NCBI RefSeq assembly: GCF_035920445.1
Contig: NZ_CP109162.1
Coordinates: 5,766,001-5,830,000, forward strand
Origin: Nocardia sp. NBC_01730
GTDB taxonomy: Bacteria; Actinomycetota; Actinomycetes; Mycobacteriales; Mycobacteriaceae
DNA: 64,000 nt
Reading direction: 5' to 3'
The notes beneath the pieces are model-generated. The model was not told the DNA's origin. It saw only the letters and a list, made by a program, of their open reading frames with translations, and searched no databases. Below are positions 1 through 10,239 of this stretch, one piece after another (the first letter of the stretch is position 1; the number at the start of each line of letters is the position of its first letter). Position numbers and translations under genes: made by a program.

Positions 1-102
1 CGCGACGTGCTGGTCCAGGTCGCCGATGATCTCGTGATGAACTATCGGCTCGGCGACCGGTCGGCACTCGGTGCCCGGTATCCCCTCGACGAGGGCCTGT
101 GA
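1..102 (+). CDS. 3' end of an unidentified gene
   Basis: The first 34 codons of the window are open in frame 1 and end at TGA (100-102), giving 33 C-terminal residues that finish in YPLDEGL. Codon use is typical of the high-GC genes nearby, so this is probably the end of a real plus-strand gene whose body lies outside the window. It converges on the vWA gene, with 9 bases between the stop codons. No motif allows a family assignment. Confidence 0.5.
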   Translation, partial: RDVLVQVADDLVMNYRLGDRSALGARYPLDEGL

Positions 103-111
103 AGGTCGCGA

Positions 112-2064
112 TCAGCCGCGCCTGCCACGCAGGTAATCGCTGACCACGGCGGCGCCGAGACCGTTGAGGTCGGGTGCCACGACACGACCACCGCTGCGGC
201 GGGCCACCGAGTCGACGAACGCTGCCAGCCGGGGGTCCTCGCCGAGCATGAAGACCGTCACCGACGCGCCGAGCTTGGCCAGGGCGTCGACTTGGGCCAT
301 CGTCACGTCCAGGGTGCGCGGCCGCGGCGGCCAGCTGAAGTACGCCGCCCCGTCCGGCTCCAGGTGGGCCGTTGGCTCACCATCGGTCACTACGAGCACG
401 ACAGGCACCGCGTCCGGATGCCTGCGCAGGTGCTGTGCGGCCAGCAGCAGTGCGTGGTGCAGGTTGGTGCCCTGTTCCCACACCGCTTCCAGCGCGGTCA
501 GCTCGCCGATATCGACGGTCGCGGCGTGCCGGCCGAAGGTGATCACGCTGAGCGCGTCGGAGCGGAACCGCGTGCCGATCAAGTGGTGCAGGGCGAGGGC
601 GGTGCGCTTCATCGGCACCCACCTGCCGTCCTGCACCATCGACCAGGACGTGTCGACGCACAGTGCCACGGCTGCCCTCGACCGCCGCTCGGTTTCCATG
701 ATCTCGACGTCGGACACGTCCAGCGCGACACGGCGACTGCCCGTCGACGCCGACCGCAGCACGGCGTTGCGCACGGTTCTCGGCACATCCCACGGCTCGG
801 TGTCGCCGAACCGCCACTTCCGCGCGGCACCGGTCGGCTCACCGGCCGCACCCGCCAAGGCCGTGTCCCGCTCACCACGCCGGGACCGCAACTGCCCGAC
901 GATTCGGCGCAGCGCCACCTCACCGAGCCGCCGCAAAGCCCTCGGCGTCAACCGAAGCGAGCCGTCCTTCGTCTGTTCGAACAAGCCCTGCCTGCGCAGT
1001 TCCCGCTCCAGCTCGGCCAGTCGGGCCGCGTCCACGCTCGCGTCGTCGCCGAGGTGGCGTGCCAGTGTGTCCAGATCGATGTCCTCCAGCCGGGCACCCG
1101 GATAGGACTGGCCGAGTTGCTCGGCGAGCGCATCCAGTTCGGCGAGGTCCTGCAGGGCCTGCGCGCCTGCACCGAGGCCGAGCGGGTCATGGCCGCGGAA
1201 CCGCTGCTCGGAGTCCCAGTCCTCGCCCGGACGCAACGCCCGCAGGTTGGCGTCCAGCGCGGCGATCTGCTGGGCAATGGCCGGATCGCCGAACGCCTGG
1301 CCGATCAGCTCGGCCAGCTCCGCTCGCTGCTGCGCGGACATCGAGTTCATCATGCGTTGCGCGGCGGCGGCACGGGCGGCGAGCGCGTCGATCAGCTCCT
1401 CGGTGCTGCCGGGGTTCTCCGGGAAGAACCCGCCGTGCTCGGCCATGAAGTCGGCGAACCGCTGCTCGGTGTCCTCGCCCCTGGCATGTGCCGCGAGCAG
1501 GTCATTCAGGTCGGACATCATCTGCCTGACCCGCTCGACGTCTTCGGGCCCGGTGTTCTGCAGGGCCTGTTTCATGCCCTGGAAGCGGGATTCCAGCAGG
1601 TCCCGGCCGAGCAGGTCGCGGATCTTCTCGTAGTTCTTCCGGCCGGTTTCCGATCGCCAGCTGTAGTCGGTGAGCTCGTTGACGGCGGCCGCTGTGCTCG
1701 ATGGCAGTGCGTCCAGCTGTGCTTCGGCGAACCTGGCGTCGTCGGACGGGTCGGGGAACAGTGCGCCGCGCTCGGCTTCCAGTGCCTGTTCCAGCAGTGC
1801 GCGGACCTGTTGCAGGGTGCCGTCCAGCCGGTGCCGCCGGGATATCTCGGAGCGGCGCTGCCACAGCCTGCGGGTCAGCTCCTCCAGCCCCGGCATGGTG
1901 CTGGTGCCGCGCCGCAACAGCTCCTGCAGTGCGGTGCGTGGCGAGCTGCCTTCCATCACCTCGTTCCCGATCTGGTCCAGCGCCTCCCGCAGGTCGAGCG
2001 GTGGCGCGAGCGGATCGGGCCCGTCGTGATAAGGCCCGTAGGAGTAGCGGTCAGGGGTTGTCAT
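112..2064 (-). CDS. vWA-domain protein paired with a MoxR ATPase
   Basis: A 650-residue protein. The C-terminal third is a von Willebrand factor A domain with a complete metal-ion-dependent adhesion site: DTSWS near residue 470, the GTN threonine near 531 and TDGEP near 561. The N-terminal 430 residues are mostly charged helix, as in CoxE/YehP-like proteins that work with MoxR ATPases. The gene starts 31 bases after the MoxR ATPase gene, so the two are very probably co-transcribed and act together. In known MoxR-vWA pairs the ATPase remodels or inserts a metal or cofactor into a client protein. The client is not evident here. No signal peptide or membrane segment is visible, so it is probably cytoplasmic. 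Confidence 0.85.
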   Translation of the reverse strand: MTTPDRYSYGPYHDGPDPLAPPLDLREALDQIGNEVMEGSSPRTALQELLRRGTSTMPGLEELTRRLWQRRSEISRRHRLDGTLQQVRALLEQALEAERGALFPDPSDDARFAEAQLDALPSSTAAAVNELTDYSWRSETGRKNYEKIRDLLGRDLLESRFQGMKQALQNTGPEDVERVRQMMSDLNDLLAAHARGEDTEQRFADFMAEHGGFFPENPGSTEELIDALAARAAAAQRMMNSMSAQQRAELAELIGQAFGDPAIAQQIAALDANLRALRPGEDWDSEQRFRGHDPLGLGAGAQALQDLAELDALAEQLGQSYPGARLEDIDLDTLARHLGDDASVDAARLAELERELRRQGLFEQTKDGSLRLTPRALRRLGEVALRRIVGQLRSRRGERDTALAGAAGEPTGAARKWRFGDTEPWDVPRTVRNAVLRSASTGSRRVALDVSDVEIMETERRSRAAVALCVDTSWSMVQDGRWVPMKRTALALHHLIGTRFRSDALSVITFGRHAATVDIGELTALEAVWEQGTNLHHALLLAAQHLRRHPDAVPVVLVVTDGEPTAHLEPDGAAYFSWPPRPRTLDVTMAQVDALAKLGASVTVFMLGEDPRLAAFVDSVARRSGGRVVAPDLNGLGAAVVSDYLRGRRG

Positions 2065-2095
2065 GGTGCCTCACCAAGATCGGGTGCGGCGGTGG

Positions 2096-3490
2096 TCACC
2101 CGCCGTACACCGCGATGTCGTCGTCGGAATCCTTAGCGACCTGGCGAGCCAGATAGAGGGCTTCCAGGGCGAACTCGACGGCTGCCGCGATCCGGGCAGG
2201 CGGGTCGGTGGCGTCCACGCCGAGCCGACCGGCGACCTCATGCAGGACGGGCAGTTCGGGCAACGCGGACAGGACTTGCTTGCCTGGCACGCGTTCGCCG
2301 GTGGTGACCAGGTGGCCTTCGCCGACCGCGTCGGCCAACGGCCGCAGGTTCAGACCGCCGAGCAGTTCCCTCGCGGTCTCGGAGAACGAGCGCCGCAGCA
2401 GGTGGGTGAGGTGTTCCTGCTCGCGTCCCTCTTCGCCGGACTCGAACTCCAGCTTGCCGCGCAACACCGCGGGCACGGATTCGAGATCGACGGGCCGTGC
2501 GACAGCGGGATGTTCCCCGGTGAGCGCTGACCTCCGGAGTGCGGCGGCGGACACCGTTTCGGCCGCGGCGACCGCGAACCGCGCGGACACACCGGACCGC
2601 TGATCGATCGCGGACGACTCGCGCAGTTGCCGCACAAACCGGGCCAGCACCTCGATCAGCGGATCCCCTACCTCGGCCACCAGTTCGGCCTCCTGGCGGA
2701 CCAGGGCGACCTCGGCCTGAACGCTGAGCGGGTAGTGGGTGCGGATCTCCGCGCCGAACCGGTCCTTCAGCGGCGTGATGATCCGGCCTCGGTTGGTGTA
2801 GTCCTCAGGGTTGGCGGTCGCGACCAGCAGCACGTCCAGGGGCAGGCGGAGGGTGTAGCCGCGAACCTGGATATCGCGTTCCTCCATCACGTTCAGCAGC
2901 GCGACCTGGATGCGTTCGGCGAGGTCGGGCAGCTCGTTGATCGCCACGATGCCGCGGTGGGCGCGCGGCACGAGTCCGAAGTGGATGGTTTCGGGATCGC
3001 CGAGGCTGCGGCCCTCGGCCACCTTGACCGGGTCGACGTCGCCGATCAGGTCACCGACGGACGTGTCCGGCGTGGCGAGTTTCTCCGCGTAGCGCTCCGA
3101 GCGGTGTCGCCACGCGACGGGCAGGTCGTCACCGAACTCGGCGGCCAGCCTGCGACCGGCCGGGCTGATCGGGGCGAGCGGATGCTCACCCAGCTCAGCA
3201 CCGGCGATCACGGGCGTCCACTCGTCGAGCAGGCCGACCACAGTGCGCAGCAGCCGGGTCTTGCCCTGGCCGCGCTCACCCAGCAGCACGACGTCGTGAC
3301 CCGCGAGCAGCGCACGTTCCAGCTGCGGCAGGACAGTCCGGTCGAAGCCGACGATGCCGGGCCACGGGTCGCTACCGGAACCCAGAAGGGCCAGCAGGTT
3401 ATCGCGAATCTCGGTCTTCACGCCACGCGGCAGGTAGCCGGCCGAGCGCAGCTCGCCCGCGGTCGTGGGCAAGTGTTCTGGAACTGTCAC
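2096..3490 (-). CDS. MoxR-type AAA+ ATPase
   Basis: A 464-residue AAA+ ATPase of the MoxR / magnesium-chelatase-subunit-I type. Walker A is GERGQGKT (residues 71-78). The Walker B region reads IVAINELPDL, with Asn-Glu in place of the usual Asp-Glu. It is followed by the helix-2-insert-like segment MEERDIQV and the sensor-1 segment ATANPEDYTNRG. The C-terminal 150 residues form a helical lid. It precedes the vWA gene by 31 bases on the same strand and is its likely partner. It could be mistaken for a Mg-chelatase subunit, but no bacteriochlorophyll or cobaltochelatase genes are near. Confidence 0.85.
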   Translation of the reverse strand: MTVPEHLPTTAGELRSAGYLPRGVKTEIRDNLLALLGSGSDPWPGIVGFDRTVLPQLERALLAGHDVVLLGERGQGKTRLLRTVVGLLDEWTPVIAGAELGEHPLAPISPAGRRLAAEFGDDLPVAWRHRSERYAEKLATPDTSVGDLIGDVDPVKVAEGRSLGDPETIHFGLVPRAHRGIVAINELPDLAERIQVALLNVMEERDIQVRGYTLRLPLDVLLVATANPEDYTNRGRIITPLKDRFGAEIRTHYPLSVQAEVALVRQEAELVAEVGDPLIEVLARFVRQLRESSAIDQRSGVSARFAVAAAETVSAAALRRSALTGEHPAVARPVDLESVPAVLRGKLEFESGEEGREQEHLTHLLRRSFSETARELLGGLNLRPLADAVGEGHLVTTGERVPGKQVLSALPELPVLHEVAGRLGVDATDPPARIAAAVEFALEALYLARQVAKDSDDDIAVYGG

Positions 3491-3565
3491 GACTTCGACG
3501 CTACGTCCAATCGGCGCTCCGGTCGACGTAAAGCTCGCGACGCAGGCGTGCGCCGACCAGGGGAG

Positions 3566-3973
3566 TCAGCTCGCGGGCTGGCAGGCGTCGCGGAGCGAAC
3601 ACGCGCCGCAGGCGCTGCCGCAGCCGCCGACCTCGACGGGCGGGGCAATCGCCTCGGCCGCCTGCGCGGCGGCGTTGGCGCCCGTACCCAGGGTGAACAG
3701 CGCGACGGCCGCAACAACGGCCGCGACAAGGAGCGCGACGATCCCGCTCGCGGCCAGCGTGACGAGACCACCGGCGAACAGCAGGGCCCCGGCCGCAATG
3801 GATGTGGGAGCGGCGACACGGTTCGCCACACGGAAGGTTTCGTCGCTCGACAGCGCGGCCTCGGTGTGCACCCCGACGAAACGGTTGCGGGGCAGCCGAC
3901 CGGTCAGCCCGAGCGCGCCGGTTGTGATAGCCACGACAGCCAGCACGAACAGGACGGGAGCGACGACGAACAC
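3566..3973 (-). CDS. SdpI-like small membrane protein with Cys-rich tail
   Basis: A 135-residue protein with an N-terminal hydrophobic helix (about 2-25) and a long hydrophobic stretch at about 75-105, separated by a segment resembling the SdpI/YhfL family ([22 protein letters not shown]). The last 20 residues hold four cysteines in a [14 protein letters not shown] arrangement that could bind a metal or form disulfides. SdpI proteins are immunity or signal-transducing membrane proteins, but most actinobacterial members have no known role. The start is a GTG at 3973-3971 with no clear ribosome site. It lies 75 bases upstream of the MoxR gene on the same strand and may share its transcript. Confidence 0.65.
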   Translation of the reverse strand: MFVVAPVLFVLAVVAITTGALGLTGRLPRNRFVGVHTEAALSSDETFRVANRVAAPTSIAAGALLFAGGLVTLAASGIVALLVAAVVAAVALFTLGTGANAAAQAAEAIAPPVEVGGCGSACGACSLRDACQPAS

Positions 3974-4137
3974 CCATGCAGGCTAGCGCATCCGTGTCAA
4001 CCGGCCGCTGCCGGGCCGTGCACCGAGCGACACGAAGGGAAGTCCAGGCCAGCCCGATTTTCGGTCTTGGAGACCGGACGTTCTACGCTGATAGACGAAG
4101 TTTGTCTGGGATTCGGCGATCACAAGAAGGCAGGACC

Positions 4138-6984
4138 GTGCAGGACACACGTGCAACCGAAAGCGCTGTACCAGAGCACCGGTACAGCGCGGAGCTTGCC
4201 GGCCGCATCGAGCGCCGGTGGCAGCGGACGTGGGATGAGCGCGGAACCTTCCACGCGCCGAATCCGGTGGGCCCGCTCGCCGGGACGACCCCGGCCGACA
4301 AGCTGTTCGTGCAGGACATGTTTCCCTACCCCTCCGGCGCCGGTCTGCATGTCGGGCATCCGCTGGGTTATATCGCCACCGACGTCTTCGCCCGCTACCA
4401 CCGCATGCACGGCCGCAATGTGCTGCACGCCCTCGGCTACGACGCGTTCGGCCTGCCCGCCGAGCAGTACGCGGTGCAGACCGGCGCGCACCCGCGGGTG
4501 ACCACCGAGTCGAACATCGCCACCATGCAGCGTCAGCTGGACCGGCTCGGTCTCGGCCATGACCGGCGCCGCTCGTTCGCGACCACCGACCCGGAGTACT
4601 ACCGCTGGACCCAGTGGATCTTCCTGCGCATCTACCACGCCTGGTACGACCAGGAGTCCGGTCGCGCCCGCCCGATCGCCGAACTGGAAGCCCAATTCGC
4701 CTCCGGCGCGCGGACCGCCCCTGGCGGGCAGGACTGGGCCACCATGACCGCCGCCGAGCGCAGCGCGCTGGTGGATTCGTATCGCCTGGTCTACCAAACC
4801 GATTCGATGGTCAACTGGTGTCCCGGCCTCGGCACCGTGCTCTCGAACGAGGAGGTCACCGCCGAGGGACGCAGCGAGCGCGGGAATTTCCCGGTGTTCC
4901 GCAAGCGGCTGTGGCAGTGGATGATGCGCATCACCGCCTACGCCGACCGGCTGGTCGACGATCTGGACGACCTGGACTGGCCGGAGAACGTGAAGGCCAT
5001 GCAACGCAACTGGATCGGGCGCTCGCGTGGTGCGCAGGTGAAGTTCGACGCGGACGGCGAGCAGATCGAGGTCTTCACCACCCGGCCCGACACCCTGTTC
5101 GGTGCGACCTACGTCGTGCTGGCACCGGAGCACGAGCTGGTCGACAAGCTGACCGCCGCCGCGTGGCCCGAAAACACCGACCCTCGCTGGACCAACGAAG
5201 GCGCCGCCACTCCCGCGGATGCCGTCGCGGCCTACCGCAAGTCGATCGCGGCCAAGTCGGATCTGGAGCGCCAGGAGAGCAAGGAGAAGACCGGCGTCTT
5301 CCTCGGCACCTACGCCACCAACCCGGTCGACGGCGTCCCCGTGCCGATCTTCATCGCCGACTATGTGCTCAGCGGCTACGGCACCGGCGCGATCATGGCG
5401 GTGCCCGGCCACGACCAGCGCGACTGGGATTTCGCCACCATGCTCGGCCTGCCGATCAAGGAGGTCATCTCCGGCGGCGACATCACCGCCTCGGCCCACT
5501 CGGGCGAGGGCGAACTGGTGAATTCCGACTACCTGAACGGGCTTTCGGTCGAGGACGCCAAGGCGACGGTGATCGCCCGGCTGGAGGCCGACGGTCACGG
5601 CACCGGCACCATCCAGTACAAGCTGCGCGACTGGCTGTTCGCCCGCCAGCGGTACTGGGGCGAGCCGTTCCCGATCGTCTACGACGAGCAGGGCGCACCG
5701 CACGCGCTGCCGGAATCCATGCTGCCGGTGCGGCTTCCGGAACTGGACGACTTCGCACCGGTGACCTTCGACCCGGACGACGCGTCTTCCGAGCCGTCGC
5801 CGCCGCTGGCCAAGGCCACCGACTGGGTGCACGTCGAACTGGATCTGGGCGACGGACCGAAGAAATATCGGCGCGACACGAACGTGATGCCGAACTGGGC
5901 GGGCAGCTCCTGGTACCAGCTGCGCTACGCCGACCCGACCAACACCGAGACGTTGTGCGCCAAGGAGAACGAGGCGTACTGGCTGGGCCCACGCACCGAG
6001 GTCGGCGGCCCGAACGATCCGGGCGGCGTTGACCTGTACGTCGGCGGCGTCGAGCACGCGGTGCTGCACCTGCTGTACGCGCGCTTCTGGCAGAAGGTGC
6101 TGTTCGACCTTGGCGATGTCACCGGCTCGGAGCCGTACCGGCGACTGTTCAACCAGGGCTACATCCAGGCGCACGCGTACACCGACGAGCGCGGCGCGTA
6201 TGTGCCCGCCGCGGAGGTGGTCGAACGGGACGGCAAGTTCTTCTGGACGGACACCACCGGCGCCGAGATCGAGGTGTTCCAGGAATACGGCAAGATCGGT
6301 AAGTCACTGAAGAACGCCATCTCCCCGGACGAGATGTGCGATCTGTACGGCGCGGACACCTTCCGCTTCTACGAGATGGCGATGGGTCCGCTGGACACCT
6401 CCCGTCCGTGGGCGACCAAGGACGTCGTGGGCGCGCACCGCTTCCTGCAGCGCTTCTGGCGACTTGTGGTGGACGAGGAGACCGGCGGTGTGCGAGTCAC
6501 CGACGCCGGGCCGGCCGACGAGACGCTTCGGCTGCTGCACAAGACGATCGCCGGCGTGGACGAGGATTTCGCCGCGCTGCGTGACAACACGGCGGGCGCC
6601 AAGCTGATCGAGTTGACCAACCACCTGACCAAGACCTACCCGGATGGCACGCCGCGCGCGGTGGTCGAACCGATGGTGCTGATGCTGGCTCCGCTGTCTC
6701 CACACATCGCTGAGGAGCTGTGGGAACGCCTGGGCCACACCGCGTCCCTGGCGCACGGCCCGTTCCCGGTCGCCGATCCGGCGCTGCTGGTGGATGAGTC
6801 GGTCGAGTATCCGATCCAGGTGAACGGCAAGGTGCGCAGCCGAATTCAGGTGGCCGCCGACGCCGACAACGCGACGATCGAGGCTGCCGTGCTTGCCGAC
6901 GAGAAGATCGCCACGCTGCTGAACGGGGCCGCGCCGCGCAAGCTGATCGTGGTGCCCGGCCGACTGGTGAACATCGTCGCCTGA
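4138..6984 (+). CDS. leuS: Leucyl-tRNA synthetase
   Basis: A 948-residue class Ia synthetase that charges tRNA-Leu in the cytoplasm. It has [16 protein letters not shown] with the HIGH-type signature HVGH (residues 71-74), a large CP1 editing domain (about 240-430; the threonine-rich [11 protein letters not shown] is visible), the KMSKS-type loop as KIGKS (about 719-723), and a C-terminal anticodon-binding and tail domain ending in [14 protein letters not shown] chose GTG 4138 because AAGAAGG lies 7 bases upstream; the open frame extends back to 3976 without family support. This housekeeping gene corresponds to M. tuberculosis Rv0041 and anchors the left edge of the conserved backbone. Confidence 0.98.
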   Translation: MQDTRATESAVPEHRYSAELAGRIERRWQRTWDERGTFHAPNPVGPLAGTTPADKLFVQDMFPYPSGAGLHVGHPLGYIATDVFARYHRMHGRNVLHALGYDAFGLPAEQYAVQTGAHPRVTTESNIATMQRQLDRLGLGHDRRRSFATTDPEYYRWTQWIFLRIYHAWYDQESGRARPIAELEAQFASGARTAPGGQDWATMTAAERSALVDSYRLVYQTDSMVNWCPGLGTVLSNEEVTAEGRSERGNFPVFRKRLWQWMMRITAYADRLVDDLDDLDWPENVKAMQRNWIGRSRGAQVKFDADGEQIEVFTTRPDTLFGATYVVLAPEHELVDKLTAAAWPENTDPRWTNEGAATPADAVAAYRKSIAAKSDLERQESKEKTGVFLGTYATNPVDGVPVPIFIADYVLSGYGTGAIMAVPGHDQRDWDFATMLGLPIKEVISGGDITASAHSGEGELVNSDYLNGLSVEDAKATVIARLEADGHGTGTIQYKLRDWLFARQRYWGEPFPIVYDEQGAPHALPESMLPVRLPELDDFAPVTFDPDDASSEPSPPLAKATDWVHVELDLGDGPKKYRRDTNVMPNWAGSSWYQLRYADPTNTETLCAKENEAYWLGPRTEVGGPNDPGGVDLYVGGVEHAVLHLLYARFWQKVLFDLGDVTGSEPYRRLFNQGYIQAHAYTDERGAYVPAAEVVERDGKFFWTDTTGAEIEVFQEYGKIGKSLKNAISPDEMCDLYGADTFRFYEMAMGPLDTSRPWATKDVVGAHRFLQRFWRLVVDEETGGVRVTDAGPADETLRLLHKTIAGVDEDFAALRDNTAGAKLIELTNHLTKTYPDGTPRAVVEPMVLMLAPLSPHIAEELWERLGHTASLAHGPFPVADPALLVDESVEYPIQVNGKVRSRIQVAADADNATIEAAVLADEKIATLLNGAAPRKLIVVPGRLVNIVA

Positions 6985-7303
6985 CAGCGCGTCCGAGAAC
7001 TCCGTCGGGAGCGTGTGACGCCGTCCTTCTCGGACGTCCGGTGACCGATCTGTTAGGGGTCGGTCATCGGTTCCCGCGTCATCCGGACTGGTTTCACACA
7101 CCTTCGGATAGGTGTGTCGGAGCCGTCCCGTCGGCGAGCGTTGTCAACCGGGACTCGGGCTTCGGGCTCCCGGACTCGGGCACAGATCCGAGTGGCGAGA
7201 ATGACCCGCCTGCGGTAGCTCGTGCGGTCCCGTCGAGGCAGCGGTAGCCGCAGCCGGGTGGTTCGATCGCGCTGTCCCACTAAAGCCACAGGTCAGCGGC
7301 TGC
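6985..7303. other. Intergenic region between convergent leuS and SDR genes
   Basis: There is no convincing gene in these 319 bases. They hold the hairpin at 7096-7117, a weaker one (GACCGA at 7043-7048 with TCGGTC at 7060-7065), and short direct repeats of GGACTCGGGC around 7150-7185. The two genes converge here, so bidirectional termination is the likely role. Confidence 0.6.
7096..7117. terminator. Hairpin between convergent genes
   Basis: Perfect 8-bp inverted repeat ACACACCT / AGGTGTGT with a 6-base loop, 112 bases after the leuS stop. There is no T run on either side, so it is at best a weak or U-less terminator of the kind often seen in actinobacteria. Confidence 0.4.
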
Positions 7304-7999
7304 TCAAGCATGGTGGGGACGAAGCACGATCTCGGTGGGGTGTCCGTCGCGCGGAGTGTCGATGGCGGCACGCACCGCACCCGCGACCGTTTCGGGAGTG
7401 AGGAACTCCTCGGGTTCGTACTCGCGGCCCTCGTCCGCGACGATCTGGCGCTGCATGTCGGTGTCGATGCGTCCCGGGTGAATCGAGGTCACCCGCAGCG
7501 CGGGCTCTTCCAGCCGCAGCGCGTCACCGAAGGCGCGCAGCCCGAATTTGCTCGCCGCGTAGGAAGCCCAGCCGGCGTTCGCGCGCAATCCGGCGCCCGA
7601 ATTGATCAGCACCACATGGCCATTGCTCGCCCGCAGCGCGGGAAGCAGCAGCCTGGTCAGCTCGGCGACCGCGATCAGGTTGGCTTCCAAGGTCTTTCGC
7701 CACTGATCGACGGTGGAGTCCGCGATGGTGCCGAGATCAGCGACACCGGCGTTGTGCACCAGCACATCCAGGCGTCGGATCGGCGCGACTGCCGCGGCGA
7801 CGGCGGAATAGTCGGTCAGCTCGACCGGCCACGCGGTCGCGTCGGGCACTTCCGCCAGGATGTCGCGCAACGCGTCCGCCGAGCGGGCACCGAGCAGCAC
7901 ATCGTGCGTCGGCGCTAGTTCACGCGCGATCGCGGCGCCGAGCCCGCGGCTGGCGCCGGTGATCAACGCGGTCGGTGTCCGGGTCACGGCGGAAGTCAT
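7304..7999 (-). CDS. Short-chain dehydrogenase/reductase
   Basis: A 231-residue classical SDR (Rossmann NAD(P)-dependent oxidoreductase). The cofactor motif TGASRGLG is near the N-terminus, NAG follows in HNAGVAD, the catalytic serine lies in INSGAG and the YxxxK pair in SYAASKFG. The PG segment HPGRIDT follows. The substrate cannot be predicted. The start is set at ATG 7999, where GGTGGGG lies just upstream; an upstream in-frame ATG at 8017 lacks a ribosome site. It is convergent with leuS and divergent from the glucosylglycerate hydrolase. Confidence 0.9.
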   Translation of the reverse strand: MTSAVTRTPTALITGASRGLGAAIARELAPTHDVLLGARSADALRDILAEVPDATAWPVELTDYSAVAAAVAPIRRLDVLVHNAGVADLGTIADSTVDQWRKTLEANLIAVAELTRLLLPALRASNGHVVLINSGAGLRANAGWASYAASKFGLRAFGDALRLEEPALRVTSIHPGRIDTDMQRQIVADEGREYEPEEFLTPETVAGAVRAAIDTPRDGHPTEIVLRPHHA

Positions 8000-8228
8000 G
8001 GACCCCACCGTAACCATCGGGAGAACATGCGGCGTAAGACCACAGCACTGAACGCAGGCAGAGCGATGCGGGCACGAATCGATCTGACGATCTCGGGCAG
8101 CTGATCACGGATGGAGGCATTCGAGAGTGCGAACCGCCGAACCCGAGCCAGCCGGTCGCCGGAGTGACGAGGGCGACTCGGACACCGCTGAGCGGGCATA
8201 TCCGCGAGCGGCGTCGCAGAATAGGGGG

Positions 8229-9566
8229 ATGCAAAACGCGGGCTTCACCCCAACCCAGCTCGCTGCCCGCGCCGCCTACCTGCTGCGTGGCAACGACCTG
8301 GGCACGATGACCACCGCCGCGCCGCGGCTGTATCCGCACATGTGGAGCTGGGACGCGGCGTTCGTCGCGGTCGGGCTGGCTCCGCTGAGCGTGGAGCGGG
8401 CGGTGATCGAGCTGGACACCCTGCTCTCGGCGCAGTGGAAGAACGGCATGATCCCGCACATCGTCTTCGCCAACGGCGTCGACGGCTACTTTCCCGGCCC
8501 GTCCCGCTGGGAGTGCCGCAATCTGGCCGCCAACGCGCCGGATGGCCCGGACACCTCCGGGATCACCCAGCCCCCGGTGCATGCCATCGCGGTCCAGCGG
8601 ATTCTGGACCACTCGCGCAGACATGGCCGCAGCACCAGGTCCGTGGCCGAGGAGTTCCTCAACCGGCGCTGGCCGGACCTGGTGCGCTGGCACCGTTGGC
8701 TGGCGCACGCCAGGGACCCCAAGGAGACCGGCCGGATCACGCTGTACCACGGGTGGGAGTCCGGCATGGACAACTCACCCCGCTGGGACCGCGCCTACGA
8801 GAACGTGATCCCCGGCGACCTGCCGCCCTACCACCGCGAGGACTTGCTCGTGGTCGCCGATCCGACCCAGCGGCCCACCGACCGCGAGTACGACCGTTAC
8901 CTGTGGCTGGTCGAGCAGATGCGCCGCGCGGGCTACGACGACTACCAGCTCGCCTCCACCATGAGCTTCGCCGTAGAGGACGTGTTCGTCACCGCGATCT
9001 TCGCGCTGGCCTGCGAGGTCCTGGCCAATATCGGCGAGGAGTACAAGCAGCCCAACGCCGACGTGCGCGACCTGTACACATGGGCCGACCGGTTCCGCGC
9101 TGGCGTCGTCGCGACGACCGACGCCCGCACCGGCGCCGCGCGCGACTTCGATGTGCGGTTGGGGCGGCGGATCGGCACCGAGACACTCGCCATGTTCGCG
9201 CCGCTGCTGTGCGGCGGCCTGCCGCGCAACACTGAACGCAGCCTGCTGCGGCTGTTCGAGGGCCCGCGCTTCTGCGGACATCCGGACCTGCGCTACGTGC
9301 TGCCGCCGTCCACTTCACCGGTGTCCAAGGACTTCCGCTCCCGTGAATACTGGCGCGGCCCGGTCTGGCCGGTGATGAGCTGGTTGTTCTCCTGGGTCTT
9401 CGCCCGGCGCGGCTGGGCCGAACGCTCGTTCATGCTGCGCGCCGAGGGATTACGCCAGGCCAGCGACGGCAGCTTCGCCGAGTACTACGAGCCGTTCACC
9501 GGGGAACCGCTCGGCAGCATGCAACAGTCCTGGACCGCGGCATCCGTACTGGACTGGCTGGGCTGA
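8229..9566 (+). CDS. ggh: Glucosylglycerate hydrolase (GH63 family)
   Basis: A 445-residue (alpha/alpha)6-barrel glycoside hydrolase matching mycobacterial glucosylglycerate hydrolase in length (about 446) and layout. This enzyme splits glucosylglycerate, a nitrogen-stress solute and precursor of methylglucose polysaccharide, into glucose and glycerate. Asp181 (in SGMDNSPRWD) and Glu418 (in FAEYYEPF) sit one residue from the reported catalytic pair Asp182/Glu419 of the M. hassiacum enzyme, as I recall it. Substrate-binding landmarks SWDAAF, QPPVHA and YWRGPVWP are present. I chose ATG 8229 because the upstream 34 codons look non-coding. GGGGG directly abuts the start, so the mRNA may be leaderless. 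The protein has no signal peptide and is probably cytoplasmic. Confidence 0.85.
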   Translation: MQNAGFTPTQLAARAAYLLRGNDLGTMTTAAPRLYPHMWSWDAAFVAVGLAPLSVERAVIELDTLLSAQWKNGMIPHIVFANGVDGYFPGPSRWECRNLAANAPDGPDTSGITQPPVHAIAVQRILDHSRRHGRSTRSVAEEFLNRRWPDLVRWHRWLAHARDPKETGRITLYHGWESGMDNSPRWDRAYENVIPGDLPPYHREDLLVVADPTQRPTDREYDRYLWLVEQMRRAGYDDYQLASTMSFAVEDVFVTAIFALACEVLANIGEEYKQPNADVRDLYTWADRFRAGVVATTDARTGAARDFDVRLGRRIGTETLAMFAPLLCGGLPRNTERSLLRLFEGPRFCGHPDLRYVLPPSTSPVSKDFRSREYWRGPVWPVMSWLFSWVFARRGWAERSFMLRAEGLRQASDGSFAEYYEPFTGEPLGSMQQSWTAASVLDWLG

Positions 9567-9666
9567 CCCGCCTCCGGCGCAGGCCGTGCGCCGTCAGATG
9601 CTCTGTCCAGCAGATTCCCGTTACAGCGAATTACATCCCGGCAAGGTGATCCCAGACAGCGTCACC

Positions 9667-10239
9667 ATGGCCGCCAAGAGCAGCAAGGGCAGCGACTTCA
9701 CCGTGACATCCCCGACACCGCCTCACCTCCCCAGATCTGCAAGAAGTGACCTCACGGATCTGCTGGGCTCCGTCCCCCAGGCTGTACCGCCGGTGGACTG
9801 GGCCCAGGTCGAACACCGCCTCGGCTTCTCCGTCCCCCCTGACTACCGCAGTTGGGCCGCCACTTACCCCCAGATCACCATCGACGGCTTTCTGACCGTC
9901 TTCCACCCCGCAGCGCCGGCACCCAACCTGTTCACCGCCGACGCCCTCCTCGACTTCGACCGCGCGCTGCGCGACGTCGACCCCGACGACATCCCCTACC
10001 CCCTCCACCCCGAACCCGGCGGCCTCTACCCCTGGGGCACCACTGCCAACACCCACCGGCTCCACTGGTACCCGACACGTGGCCACATCGTCGTCATCGG
10101 CCGCGCCGGAAACTGGGAATGGCCCGGCACCATGAGCGAATTCCTCTCAGGCATCCTCACCCGCCAGTTGATCTGCCCGCTGTTCCCCGCCAACTTCCCC
10201 AGCCCCGGATTCACTACCCAGGCATACCAAGCCAGATAG
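9667..10239 (+). CDS. SMI1/KNR4 (SUKH)-like protein
   Basis: About 190 residues, resembling the SMI1/KNR4 (SUKH) fold: a Trp/Pro-rich start (PPVDWAQVEHRLGFSVPPDYRSW), an acidic FDRALRDVDPDDIPYPL segment and the aromatic core PWGTTANTHRLHWY. SUKH proteins are common immunity proteins against contact-dependent and polymorphic toxins. No toxin gene is visible next to it, so an orphan immunity or regulatory role is possible. The start is uncertain: the open frame begins at GTG 9586, but the first 27 codons look non-coding. ATG 9667 and GTG 9703 are alternatives, none with a strong ribosome site. Confidence 0.6.
   Translation: MAAKSSKGSDFTVTSPTPPHLPRSARSDLTDLLGSVPQAVPPVDWAQVEHRLGFSVPPDYRSWAATYPQITIDGFLTVFHPAAPAPNLFTADALLDFDRALRDVDPDDIPYPLHPEPGGLYPWGTTANTHRLHWYPTRGHIVVIGRAGNWEWPGTMSEFLSGILTRQLICPLFPANFPSPGFTTQAYQAR

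Noticed and set aside
292..2136. Long open frame (over 600 codons) opposite the vWA gene
   Set aside because: Antisense shadow of a high-GC gene. It has no ribosome site or family motif, and its composition (Arg, Gly and Val rich) follows from the opposite strand. The same applies to the long frames opposite leuS, the PBPs, ino1 and the TerD genes.
112..3490. MoxR-vWA pair as part of a conflict system together with the CHAT operon
   Set aside because: MoxR-vWA pairs are joined to CHAT or other peptidases in some predicted conflict systems, but here they are 18 kb apart with leuS and many unrelated genes between, so a link is not supported.
3591..3625. Part of the SdpI-like gene (GCGAACACGC..GCCGCAGGCGCTGC) resembling the dispersed repeat R1
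   Set aside because: The resemblance is short with a 3-base gap, and the encoded Cys-rich tail is plausible as a natural metal-binding end. I could not show that the repeat was inserted here.
9667..10239. SUKH-like protein as immunity to an adjacent polymorphic toxin
   Set aside because: Neither neighbour is a toxin: glucosylglycerate hydrolase upstream and a complete secreted GH25 muramidase downstream. The GH25 enzyme acts outside the cell, so a cytoplasmic SUKH protein would not protect from it.
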